Below are positions 7,652 through 15,622 of a stretch of DNA of 64,000 nt, piece after piece; the stretch's first letter is position 1; each line of letters starts with the position of its first letter. The notes under the pieces were generated by a model. The model saw nothing but the letters and a program-made list of their open reading frames with translations. It had not been told where the DNA came from and ran no database searches. Origin of the DNA: RBG-13-68-16 sp050018455 (lineage in GTDB: Bacteria; Acidobacteriota; Thermoanaerobaculia; Thermoanaerobaculales; Thermoanaerobaculaceae); NCBI GenBank assembly GCA_050018455.1, contig JBEKAA010000005.1:99690-163689 (forward strand). Reading direction: 5' to 3'. The position numbers and the translations under genes are program-made.

Positions 7652-8716
7652 ATGCGTTCCTCTCAAATCGCTTTCCTTGGTGCCGTCCTCGCGGCATCGG
7701 CGGCGTTCGCAGCGAACCCCGTGCTGCGCGTCAACGACGCCTTGCTCACCGACGTGGACCTCAAGCTGGCGAAGGGACCCGTTGCGCAACAGATGCAGGG
7801 CATGCATCCGACGGACGAGGTCGTCCTCCGCCACGCCGTCGATTCGCTTATCGGCCGCACGCTGCTCTTGCAGGCGGCGCTCGAAGCGAAGGCGACGGTG
7901 GATCCCAAGGCCGTGGCCGCAAGCATGGAAGAGGAGCGCACGCGGGCCGGGGGCCCCGAGGCTTTCGCAAAGCAGCTGGCAGGGCTCGGAATCACGGAGC
8001 AGGACCTTGCCAAGATTGAAGAGCAGGCCCAGTTAGTCCGCAAATACGTCGAGGCCGAGATAGCGCCCAAGGCGACGGTTACTGACGCCGACGCAAAGGC
8101 CTACTTCGACGCGAACCCGAAGCAGTTCCAGAACCCGGAGCAGGTCAAGCTGCGTGTGCTCATGGTGGCGGTCAAGCCGGGCAGCGACGAGAAGGAAGAC
8201 GCGACGGCCAAGGCGCGAGCCGAGGATGCCTACAAGCGTGTGGTCGGTGGCGAGGACTTCGCGAAGGTCGCCCAGGAGGTCTCCGGGGATCCAAGCAAGG
8301 CTCGCGGCGGAGAGATCGGCTGGGTCCGGAAAGGGTTGCTCCGGCCCGAGCTCGAGGCCCCCGTTTGGGCGCTCAAAGCCGGCGAGGTTTCCTCGGTTCT
8401 CAAGGCTAATTTCGGGTATTACATCTTCAAGGTTGACGAGCGGCGCCTGCCCGGATCGTTGTCGTTCGAAGAGGTCAAGCCGAGACTTCTCGGGAACCTC
8501 AAGAACGAGAAGATCGAAGCCACAGTCAGGATGGTTGTCGCGGAGCGCAGGGCCAAGGCCAAGATCGACGTGCTCGACCCGGCGTTGAAGGCTGCCTTGG
8601 AGAGCGCCGAGGCCCAGGTCAAACCGATGACGGGCGCAGCGAAACCGGCGCCGACGGCCCAGAGCGGCGCCGCGCCTACCCCGAAACCCGTTTCAGATGT
8701 CCCCAAGCAGCCCTGA
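7652..8716 (+). CDS. SurA/PpiC-type periplasmic peptidyl-prolyl isomerase
   Basis: A 354-residue exported protein. Residues 1-20 are a signal peptide (FLGAVLAASAAFA then A-N). A SurA-N-like chaperone region follows (VNDALLTDVDLKLA...VDSLIGRTLLLQAA), then a parvulin domain at about 165-265, with ARGGEIGWVRKGLL, LEAPVWALKAGEVS and FGYYIFKVDERR. It likely assists outer-membrane or periplasmic protein folding. The C-terminus is an Ala/Pro-rich tail. The nudix gene begins 20 bases before its stop. Confidence 0.88.
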   Translation: MRSSQIAFLGAVLAASAAFAANPVLRVNDALLTDVDLKLAKGPVAQQMQGMHPTDEVVLRHAVDSLIGRTLLLQAALEAKATVDPKAVAASMEEERTRAGGPEAFAKQLAGLGITEQDLAKIEEQAQLVRKYVEAEIAPKATVTDADAKAYFDANPKQFQNPEQVKLRVLMVAVKPGSDEKEDATAKARAEDAYKRVVGGEDFAKVAQEVSGDPSKARGGEIGWVRKGLLRPELEAPVWALKAGEVSSVLKANFGYYIFKVDERRLPGSLSFEEVKPRLLGNLKNEKIEATVRMVVAERRAKAKIDVLDPALKAALESAEAQVKPMTGAAKPAPTAQSGAAPTPKPVSDVPKQP

Positions 8717-9113
8717 CCGGTCCCGCAGGATCGTGGTCGCGGCCGTTGTCCGGCGGGACGACGGCCGTTTCCTTCTCGCCCGGCGCTTGGCGGGTTCCCA
8801 TCTCGGGGGCCTCTGGGAGTTCCCGGGCGGGGCGGTGGAGCCGGGAGAGGCGCCGGCCGAGGGGTTGAAGCGCGAACTCGTCGAGGAGCTTGGCGTGACG
8901 GTCGCCGTCGGAGGACCGATCACCTTCGCCTTCCACCGCGATGACCAGCGTGACGTGGTCCTCCTTTTCTACGCTGCGCGCATCGCAGAGGGGGAGCCGC
9001 GAGGATTACTGGGACAGGAGGTGGGGTGGTTTGCGGTGTCCGACCTTGCGCTCCTGCCGACCCCGCCGGCGGACGCGGAGCTGATCGCCAGGCTGACAGA
9101 GGAAGGCGAGTGA
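8697..9113 (+). CDS. mutT: Nudix hydrolase, MutT-like (8-oxo-dGTP diphosphatase)
   Basis: A 138-residue protein with a complete Nudix box, G-x5-E-x7-R-E-x2-E-E-x-G, seen as GAVEPGE...REL-VEELGV after LAGSHLGGLWEFPGG. That WEFPGG-type lead-in is typical of MutT/8-oxo-dGTPases and A/G-specific repair partners. It should remove oxidised nucleotides. It overlaps the ppiC-like gene by 20 bases. Substrate assignment within Nudix proteins is uncertain. Confidence 0.82.
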   Translation: MSPSSPDRSRRIVVAAVVRRDDGRFLLARRLAGSHLGGLWEFPGGAVEPGEAPAEGLKRELVEELGVTVAVGGPITFAFHRDDQRDVVLLFYAARIAEGEPRGLLGQEVGWFAVSDLALLPTPPADAELIARLTEEGE

Positions 9114-9343
9114 GGGAAGAGGGAAGAATCTGGTCATCGGGATGGCGGTTGTGCTGGCCGGTCGCGGATGACACGTGCGCCAGGCACGACGGTTTCCAGT
9201 TGGCCTCGATGGACACTGACCCTGAGGTTTCTGCGGAGTTCTCACGTTTTTGGGACTGATCTTCGCTCGAGTGACTCGCGGTACAATCGACGGCGTATTT
9301 CGCAACTTCGCAGTCCCAGGCTTGGTTTCGGTGCGGGGGTCGA

Positions 9344-10270
9344 ATGATGGTGCGATTCCACTGGACTGACGGCCTCTGCTTGTTCGTCGGAGTCTCGCTG
9401 CTGGCCGCGGGCGTCCACCCGGCTGCAGCGCAGGGGGCCGCGAAGCGCTCCGGCCTGCCTTCTGAGGTCCAAGGACAGCTCGGAGTGTGGCAGAAGGACT
9501 GCGAGGCAGTCGTTGCCGAACTGAAGGAGGACACCCCAAAGTCCAACAAGCACGCCCGGAAGCGCGCATACACCCTGTTCGAGGATGTTGTTGACTACGC
9601 GGTGAGAGGCGAGGAATTCCTCGAACCTGCTGGGCGCATCCTGATCATGCTCGCAATCGCGGAGGTCAGGCTCGGTGATCGCGACGCCGGCGCATGGCAC
9701 TGGCAGATGGCGCAGAACGTCTCCCAGGAGCTTCGCAATTTCGCCTTTGACGACTTTCCCGACGTGGCGCTCTTCATGCTGGACAACGTGATCCCGGAGA
9801 AGCGGTGGGAAGAAATCCCAGGGCTTCCCGGCGTGGCGCCCTTCATGAGGGAAGACCTGACCCCGGAGACGGTGGGGGGAAACCTCCAGGAGCTTCCCGA
9901 CCCGACACCGTTCATGAAGGAGAACCCGATCAGGGAGATACTGCGAGAAGACCTCGGAAACTACTGCAACACTAATATTGTCCCTCCCAAGCTCAAGACC
10001 AAGGTCCAGCCGAGGTATCCGGCTCGTCTTGTCCGCTATGGGTTCGTGGGGGACACGGTCGTCCGAGTGATCATCGACAAACAAGGGAGCGTGCGCCAAC
10101 CCGTCGTGGTGCGCCGCAGTGGCTACGTCTCACTTGACCTGGCGGTGTTGGAGGCCCTCAGGGGCTGGACGTTTGAGCCGGCAACGTGCCTCGGTAAGCC
10201 CGTCGCGTTCGATCTGAAGTTATCTCAAAGTTCCAAAGTTGGTCAAGCAGTGTGGCGGACTGCTGCGTGA
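9344..10270 (+). CDS. Secreted TonB C-terminal-domain protein
   Basis: A 308-residue protein. Residues 1-29 form a signal peptide ending AAAQG. The C-terminal third is a TonB-CTD (VQPRYPARLVRYGFVGDTVV...DLAVLEALRGWTFEPATCLGKP). The middle holds three imperfect repeats around the motif FM: P-D-V-A-L-F-M, P-G-V-A-P-F-M and P-D-P-T-P-F-M, each followed by an acidic stretch. There is no N-terminal membrane anchor apart from the signal, so it is not a canonical energy-transducing TonB. The last 8 codons already lie within the zinc-ribbon remnant, so the native C-terminus may have been replaced. Confidence 0.65.
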   Translation: MMVRFHWTDGLCLFVGVSLLAAGVHPAAAQGAAKRSGLPSEVQGQLGVWQKDCEAVVAELKEDTPKSNKHARKRAYTLFEDVVDYAVRGEEFLEPAGRILIMLAIAEVRLGDRDAGAWHWQMAQNVSQELRNFAFDDFPDVALFMLDNVIPEKRWEEIPGLPGVAPFMREDLTPETVGGNLQELPDPTPFMKENPIREILREDLGNYCNTNIVPPKLKTKVQPRYPARLVRYGFVGDTVVRVIIDKQGSVRQPVVVRRSGYVSLDLAVLEALRGWTFEPATCLGKPVAFDLKLSQSSKVGQAVWRTAA

Positions 10271-10370
10271 GCGTGAACCCCTCGAACCGGCTCACCTCCA
10301 CGTCCCCTCCCGCGACTGGTCAACCTTGAGGTGCGACTGATGCGACCGGGCGGCGAAGGTCCGCAACTGA
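10248..10370 (+). pseudogene. Decayed zinc-ribbon mini-gene, copy 1
   Basis: Read from 10248, this stretch gives QCGG...AHLHVPSRDWSTLRCD-stop-CDRAAKVRN. It matches copies 2 and 3 (55542-55755 and 63543-63896), which share the pattern CGG/CGV-M-R...LARLHxPSRDW...CDRCERAAKV. Here a TGA (10338-10340) replaces an Arg codon between the two cysteines of the second knuckle, and the first cysteine and start are lost into the TonB gene. Non-functional as it stands; protein family unnamed. Confidence 0.55.
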
Positions 10371-10513
10371 GGTCGCCGCAACAGCCGCGTGCCACGTTGT
10401 AAGCACTCTGGGAATGCCGAGCCGCTGGACCCGGTCTACGGTGACCGCGAAGTTCCTGCTGGGGAAGGTCCGACGACTACTCTGAAACCAACTCATTCCC
10501 TGGAGGACATCAG

Positions 10514-10828
10514 ATGGCCAGCATCGCAAAGGTCCTGAAAGACGAGCTTTCCCGCATCACCCGCCGGGAAACCAAGATGGCCCTCACCACGGTCAGCAAG
10601 CCAGCAGCCAGCCTGCGGCGCACCACAGCCGACCTGAAGCGCAGGGTCGGCCAGTTGGAAAAGGAGCGGCGCTCGCTCCGAAAGACGCCTCACAGCCTCG
10701 CAAAGGCTCAACTGCGGGTAGCGCCCGAGACCACCGACAAGGCGTGCATCACCGCTAGGGGCATGCGCAGCCTATGGCGAAGGCTCGGACTGAGGTACGC
10801 ATCGAAGGAGGGCAGGTTTCCCCACTGA
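10514..10828 (+). pseudogene. Truncated coiled-coil/HTH protein
   Basis: A 104-codon reading frame with a good ribosome site (GGAGG). The start (MASIAKVLKDELSRITRRET) and the following coiled coil (LKRRVGQLEKERRSL) match a family of small proteins that end in an XRE-like helix-turn-helix. The HTH begins here (ITARGMRSLWRRLGL) but after about 10792 the sequence turns into an unrelated tail, YASKEGRFPH. The recognition helix is therefore missing. It meets the remnant of an aminopeptidase gene tail to tail. It could still be translated as a coiled-coil peptide. Confidence 0.55.
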
Positions 10829-11370
10829 CCGGGTTTGAGGTTCGGTCCCGTAGAGGCGGTGGCCGTGATCCCGGCGATCGGCAGAATGAGGTCGGCTCCG
10901 AGCGCGTCGTGGAGTGCGCAGTCCTCGCCCGGCTGAGCCTCTCCGTCACGCGCTCGGTTCGCGCGGCGGTGGAGCGGTAGTCGGCGTTCATCGTGCGGAT
11001 GAGGCACTCCTCGTTGATACCCGGCATCGTGGCCACGCGGACGCCTGCGGCGGAGGCGGCACGGCGGGCCGCGGTGTGGGTGATCGACTTCAACGTTACG
11101 GCGAGGACCGCATTCACCGCTGCCATCGCTGCCGGGATCGGAGCCGGGGGTCCCTGACCGTCGAGTTCCCGTTCCGCATAGTCGAGGACCACGACCTCAC
11201 GCGCAAGGGGGCGCGACTCGGGCCAGGACGCTCGCGATCCGGACATAAGGCGGTCCGGTATTTATCAGAAGGGTCTCGTGAGGCTGGATGCCCGGACAGG
11301 CCCGGATGGCGGCCAGCGCGGCTCTTTCCAAATCGTTCACGGCGAACCTCCCGTCGATATGCCAAGGCAT
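10790..11370 (-). pseudogene. M29-type aminopeptidase remnant with two frameshifts and no C-terminus
   Basis: Three consecutive minus-strand pieces in different frames together resemble the N-terminal half of an M29 (AmpS/aminopeptidase T) protein. Piece 1 starts at an ATG at 11368-11370 and includes LERAALAAIRACPGIQPHET. A shift near 11215 leads to piece 2, with TLKSITHTAARRAASAAGVR and MPGINEECLIRTMNADY. A shift near 10930 leads to piece 3, with STGPNLKPGQWGNLPSFDAY. Similarity stops at about 10790, where the truncated HTH gene ends. The zinc-binding C-terminal half is absent, so it is not functional. Confidence 0.65.
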
Positions 11371-11400
11371 CTTCGTTTGAAGGCAGCCCCTCACCGCGCC

Positions 11401-11550
11401 GAGTTGACAGTTCACAGTTGACAGTCGACAGTCAGAAACCCACAGCCAACGACCTGAGGCTTGCGGGCCGTTTCTCGCCGTCGACTCAACGGTAGGTTCT
11501 TCTTTGCTGCGTGGTGGGGCAGTCAACTGTTGACTGTCGACTGTGGACTG
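11401..11550. repeat. Long hairpin of GTTGACA/GTCAACT-type 7-mer words (locus 1)
   Basis: The left arm (11401-11434) is a run of degenerate 7-mers such as GTTGACA, GTTCACA, GTTGACA and GTCGACA. The right arm (11519-11550) is its near complement, GTCAACT-GTTGACT-GTCGACT-GTGGACT. About 85 bases lie between. The same vocabulary recurs at 30311-30460 and 44853-45006. It sits just downstream of the usp gene (11579), so a terminator-like hairpin is possible. Confidence 0.6.
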
Positions 11551-11578
11551 GGCGGTTGGAAGGGGGAGGACTTGCGTC

Positions 11579-12424
11579 TCAGACGCGAGTCACGCACCAC
11601 ACGGGCACGGGCGAGCGCCGGGAGAGGTACTGGCTTGTCGAGCCGAGTACCAGCTCGACGATCCGCCGATGTCCGTGCGCCCCGAGGAACACGAGGTCGT
11701 GCTGTTCCGGCCCGAGCATCTTCAGGAGCTCTTCCTCGACCGCCTCGCCCGGCTGAACCCGGTACTCCACGTGCATATCGTACGGGGCGAGGTAGCCGGT
11801 CGCCTCGGCGATCCGAGCCTTCCCGCGCTCCGCCTGGGCGTCCACCGTGACGACCGTGAGGCCGACGGCGAGTGCGCGCGCCAGCTCCGCCGCGTGCTGC
11901 AGTCCGCGGACGGCCTTCGGGCTGCCGTCGTACGCGACGAGGGGGCGCGTCGGCAGGGAGGCCCCAAGGGGCACTACCAGCACCGGCACCGGCGACCGGC
12001 GCAGAAGTGTCTCGGTGGTGGCGCCGAGGAGATCTTCGTGGAAGCGGGCGTTGACGCCGCGCTGGCCGACGACCAGGAGGTCGGCCAGCTTGGAGGCGCC
12101 GAGGATGCCGTGGGCGACGCCGGAGCGCTCGAGGTGGAAGCGGCACTCGACCCCGACGGCGGCGCAGTGCTCCGTGAACTCGCGGCGGATCGCGTCGGCG
12201 ACGTCGTCCAGGGTGGCGCGCATCTGCGACTGCAGGTTGAGGAACGGCTCGAACCCCATTGCACCCGAGATGTCGGTGATGAACGCGCCTTCGAGGAACG
12301 AGGCGTCGATGACGTGGAGCCCGTGGATCATGCCGTGCACCTGGAGGGCCAGCGCGGTCGCCAGCCGTTCCGCGGCGCCGGCATGGGCGGAACCATCGAG
12401 GGCCACGGCGATGTGCTTGACCAT
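11579..12424 (-). CDS. Universal stress protein with two UspA domains
   Basis: A 281-residue tandem UspA protein. Domain 1 opens with VKHIAVALDGSAHAGAAERL and ends with ADLLVVGQRGVN...VPVLVVP; domain 2 starts RPLVAYDGSPKAVRGLQHAA and ends with the ATP-binding pattern GAHGHRRIVELVLGSTSQYL. The G-2x-G-9x-G-S/T motif is clear in domain 2, less so in domain 1. Cytoplasmic stress-resilience protein of unknown molecular role. The ATG at 12422-12424 has AGGAG upstream; a longer upstream extension has no similarity. Confidence 0.85.
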   Translation of the reverse strand: MVKHIAVALDGSAHAGAAERLATALALQVHGMIHGLHVIDASFLEGAFITDISGAMGFEPFLNLQSQMRATLDDVADAIRREFTEHCAAVGVECRFHLERSGVAHGILGASKLADLLVVGQRGVNARFHEDLLGATTETLLRRSPVPVLVVPLGASLPTRPLVAYDGSPKAVRGLQHAAELARALAVGLTVVTVDAQAERGKARIAEATGYLAPYDMHVEYRVQPGEAVEEELLKMLGPEQHDLVFLGAHGHRRIVELVLGSTSQYLSRRSPVPVWCVTRV

Positions 12425-12584
12425 GGTGTGTCTCCTGCGGACAAAGGTAACGCGCGTGGAGGACGTAGACAAGGGGCGGGGAATGCGGCGGTCACGATGG
12501 AACTTAAGCTTAGAATGAACCCTTGGAACGCCGGCAGGGTTCAACTCCGGCCGGGGCGCTGAAACGGTCGCAGGGAGGGTCGAG

Positions 12585-14696
12585 ATGGCCACGGTCGCGA
12601 GCAACGAAACCGCGGTGCTGCCGCTTGCAGAGGTCCTTGACGCCTACCGGGTGATGCTCACGTCGCGCAAGGTGGACGACAAGGAGATCCAGCTCAAGCA
12701 GCAAAACCTGGCGTTCTTCCAGATCAATGGGGTCGGCCACGAAGCGATCCTGGCGGCGTCTTCGCGGCACCTCTCGCCCGCGAAGGACTGGTTCTTCACG
12801 TACTACCGCGATCGGGCGCTGGCGATTGCGCTCGGCATGACCCCGTACGAGATCTTCCTCGGGGCCGTGGGCGCCGAGGCGGGGCCCGACTCGCGCGGCC
12901 GCCAGATGCCAAACCACTTCGGGCAGCGCAGACTACACCTCACGCCTCCCTCCTCGCCGACCGGGACGCAATGCCTCCAGGCCGTCGGCTTCGCCGAGGG
13001 GGGGCGGTACATCAGGGCCATGGAGAAGACGATCGAGCAATCCGACATTGCCGCGGACGAGGTGGTGTGGGTTTCGCTCGGTGACGGCGCGACGTCGGAG
13101 GGCGAGTTCTGGGAATCCCTGAACACGGCCTGCAACGCGCGTCTGCCGGTCCTGTACGTGATCGAGGACAACGGGTATGCGATCTCCGTGCCGGTCGACG
13201 CCCAGACGCCGGGCGGTTCGATCTCCAAGCTGCTCACGGGGTTCCCCGATCTCGCGATCTACGAGGTCGACGGGTGCGACTTCCCCGAGTCGTTCAGGGT
13301 GATGGGCGAGGCGGTAGCGCGCGTGCGCTCCGGCGATGGACCCGCGCTCGTGCATGCCCACGTGGTGCGGCCGTACTCGCATTCGCTCTCCGACGACGAG
13401 CGCCTCTACAAGCCGGCAGCCGAGCGCGAGCGCGAGGCGGAGCGCGACCCGATCCGGCGCACCGCACAGTTGCTGCGCGACCACTACGGGATGAGCCAGC
13501 AGGAGTTGGACGCGCTCGAGGCCGAGGTGCAGGCCGAGGTCAACGCGGCGGCGGAAAGAGCGGTCACCTCGCCGCAACCCGATGCTTCCTCGTGGGCTGA
13601 TTTCATCTACTCAAGCGAGGTGGACCCGACGTCGGAACGGTTCGTCGGTTTGCCCGCCGAGGGCGATCCGTCGCCCAAGACGATGGTCGACCTCCTGAAC
13701 GCATCGCTGCGGGATGAGATGGCCCGCGACGAGCGCATCGTCCTTTTCGGCGAGGATGTTGCCGACGCGTCGCACGAGGATGTGCTCGCCGAGGTCAAGG
13801 GCAAGGGCGGCGTTTTCAAGGTGACCCACGGCCTGCAGCGCTTGTACGGCTCCCGGCGCGTCTTCAACTCGCCGCTCGCCGAGGCGAACATCGTGGGGCG
13901 GGCCATCGGGATGGCGCTGCGTGGGCTAAAACCGATCGTGGAGATCCAGTTCCTGGACTACATCTGGCCCGCGTTCATGCAGATCCGCGATGAGCTTGCG
14001 AACATCCGCTGGCGCTCGGGCGGGGCGTGGTCCGCGCCTGTCGTCATCAGGGTGCCGACCGGCGGCTACCTTAAGGGTGGCGGACCGTACCACTCGCAAT
14101 CGGGGGAAGTGATGTTCACCCACGTGCCGGGTCTCCGCGTGGTGATGCCGTCCAACGCGCTCGACGCCAACGGCCTCCTGCGCACCTCCATCCGCTGCGA
14201 CGACCCGGTCATCTTCTTGGAACACAAGCACCTTTATCGGCAGACCCACAACAAGGCGCCGTACCCAGGCCCCGAGTTCACGGTACCGTTCGGCAAGGCC
14301 TCGGTCGTGCGCGAGGGGACCGACCTCACCGTGATCACCTACGGAGCGACGGTCGTACGATCGGCGCAGGCCGCCAAGCGGCTCGCGGACACGGGCGTGG
14401 CCGAGGTCGAGGTCATCGACCTCCGGACCCTCGCCCCCTACGACTGGGATACGATCGCGGCATCGGTCAAGAGGACCGGTCGGGCGCTCGTGGTGTACGA
14501 GGACTGCATCTCGTTCGGCTACGGGGCCGAGATCGCCGCCCGCATCGGCGACGAGCTCTTCGCCTACCTCGACGCGCCGGTGCGGCGCGTGGCCGCCAAA
14601 GACTCCTTCGTTGCGTATGCGCCCGTGTTGGAGGATGTGATACTGCCGCAGGTAAGCACCATCATGGCCAGCATGAAGGAACTGCTGGCGTATTGA
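12585..14696 (+). CDS. Fused alpha-beta E1 component of a 2-oxoacid dehydrogenase (branched-chain type)
   Basis: A 703-residue fusion. Residues 1-335 are E1-alpha with the thiamine diphosphate motif GDGATSEGEFWE...NARLPVLYVIEDN; residues 370-703 are E1-beta (VLFGEDVAD, RVFNSPLAEANIVGRAIGMA, GGGPYHSQS, DLRTLAPYDW). It decarboxylates a 2-oxoacid and transfers the acyl group to an E2 lipoyl protein. The linker-joined single-chain form occurs in several phyla and usually acts on branched-chain substrates, but the substrate cannot be fixed here. No E2 or E3 gene lies nearby. GGGAGG precedes the ATG. Confidence 0.88.
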   Translation: MATVASNETAVLPLAEVLDAYRVMLTSRKVDDKEIQLKQQNLAFFQINGVGHEAILAASSRHLSPAKDWFFTYYRDRALAIALGMTPYEIFLGAVGAEAGPDSRGRQMPNHFGQRRLHLTPPSSPTGTQCLQAVGFAEGGRYIRAMEKTIEQSDIAADEVVWVSLGDGATSEGEFWESLNTACNARLPVLYVIEDNGYAISVPVDAQTPGGSISKLLTGFPDLAIYEVDGCDFPESFRVMGEAVARVRSGDGPALVHAHVVRPYSHSLSDDERLYKPAAEREREAERDPIRRTAQLLRDHYGMSQQELDALEAEVQAEVNAAAERAVTSPQPDASSWADFIYSSEVDPTSERFVGLPAEGDPSPKTMVDLLNASLRDEMARDERIVLFGEDVADASHEDVLAEVKGKGGVFKVTHGLQRLYGSRRVFNSPLAEANIVGRAIGMALRGLKPIVEIQFLDYIWPAFMQIRDELANIRWRSGGAWSAPVVIRVPTGGYLKGGGPYHSQSGEVMFTHVPGLRVVMPSNALDANGLLRTSIRCDDPVIFLEHKHLYRQTHNKAPYPGPEFTVPFGKASVVREGTDLTVITYGATVVRSAQAAKRLADTGVAEVEVIDLRTLAPYDWDTIAASVKRTGRALVVYEDCISFGYGAEIAARIGDELFAYLDAPVRRVAAKDSFVAYAPVLEDVILPQVSTIMASMKELLAY

Positions 14697-14701
14697 GGCT
14701 T

Positions 14702-14828
14702 GGCGCCGCCGATAGCGGACCATCTGCTGCGTTGCGCTTCGCGGCCTCGCGTCCTCATGTAGCCTCCGGCTACACTCCGGCGCGGGCCGCTCGCGCGCCT
14801 TGCATCTGGCCCACTCTCGGCGGCGCGG
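14702..14828. repeat. Dispersed palindromic element, type 1, copy A (127 bp)
   Basis: Terminal arms GGCGCCGCCGA and TCGGCGGCGCGG pair, and the exact centre holds the hairpin GTAGCC-TCC-GGCTAC (14759-14773). The inner arms (GCGTTGCGC... and ...GCGCGCCTTGC) pair partly. Copies B and C (19049-19174, 48863-48988) share the layout with compensating changes. Copy A starts 5 bases after the E1 stop codon. Size and imperfect palindromy recall ERIC elements, but the sequence differs. Confidence 0.8.
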
Positions 14829-14930
14829 CTACCCGCCGTCCGCCCTCGCCCTGCCTTCGGGAGCACGCCCGGAGGGCGCGCTCCACAGAAGCAAGAGCGG
14901 CGGGCCGCCACATTTGTTCGTCTCCCCTTT

Positions 14931-15055
14931 GACCTTTTCCGTTTGACCTTTCACAAGTTCTCAGCGGACCTTCGAACCTTCGAACGGCTTCTCAACTCTT
15001 CACTCTCAACTCTTCACTCTGAACTGTCTCCGGCTCCTCTGCTCCTCGGCCCCTC
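14931..15055 (+). repeat. Degenerate 7-mer word tract (locus 2)
   Basis: Runs of similar short words: TTTGACCTTT twice, ACCTTCGAACCTTCGAA, then CTCAACTCTTCACT twice, then CTCCTCTGCTCCTCGG. The same words occur in the hairpins at 28742-28853, 44853-45006 and 54206-54393. Here only one orientation is prominent. No gene is visible between 14829 and 15139; the part from 14829 to 14930 shows nothing recognisable. Confidence 0.5.
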
Positions 15056-15139
15056 CCCTCCGCTGCCCGTCTCTACGGACCCCGGAACCCGGTTTTCACA
15101 GCCGGCTGGTACACTCCCGCCGAGTTTGGAGGATCCCCA

Positions 15140-15622
15140 GTGGGAGTGTTCCGAATTGCACGGCGGTTCGAAATCGAGTCGGGGCACCGGCTCTCCAAAC
15201 ACCCGGAGAAGTGCCGCTTCCCGCACGGCCACACCCGGACGATCGAGGTGGTCCTCCGCGCCGAGTCCCTCGACTCCAACGACATGGTGTGCGACTACAA
15301 GGTGCTCAAGACCGTGGTTGCTCGCGAGCTGGAGCGATTCGATCATGCGATGCTGCTGGCTGCAACCGATCCCTTCCGCGAGGCGTTCGCGCCGTTTGCC
15401 GAGCGGGTCGTCCTGATGGAGGAAGGTGATCCCACGACCGAGGTCCTGGCGCGCCACCTTTTTACCGCCGTCTCCGCCGCCTTCTGCCCAGGCATCGAGG
15501 TGACCGCGCCCGGAGGTGCCCTCTATCGCGTTCCACCGACGGTGCGCCTCGAGCGCATCCGGGTGTGGGAGACGCCGGCCACGTGGGGCGAATACGGGGA
15601 AGAACAGGGCACAGGGGAATGA
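15140..15622 (+). CDS. 6-pyruvoyl-tetrahydropterin synthase/QueD family protein
   Basis: A 160-residue protein. The N-terminus carries the zinc and catalytic pattern: FEIESGHRLSKH, then C in PEKCRFPHGHT, giving His, Cys and His-x-His. VCDYKVLKTVV and FDHAMLL follow, and PTTEVLARHLF supplies the conserved Thr-Glu. Members make 6-carboxytetrahydropterin (queuosine pathway) or related pterins. The GTG start at 15140 has GGAGG upstream. Its stop overlaps the next start (ATGA), so it is coupled to the sphingolipid-type operon. No other queuosine genes are near. Confidence 0.8.
   Translation: MGVFRIARRFEIESGHRLSKHPEKCRFPHGHTRTIEVVLRAESLDSNDMVCDYKVLKTVVARELERFDHAMLLAATDPFREAFAPFAERVVLMEEGDPTTEVLARHLFTAVSAAFCPGIEVTAPGGALYRVPPTVRLERIRVWETPATWGEYGEEQGTGE

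Noticed and set aside
10338..10340. TGA in zinc-ribbon copy 1 as a selenocysteine codon
   Set aside because: The other copies have Arg at this place, there is no SECIS-like stem evident, and copy 3 has a TAG at a different place, so simple decay explains both.
11543..12562. A 339-codon plus-strand open frame opposite the universal stress protein
   Set aside because: It covers both Usp domains in antisense and has no recognisable fold.
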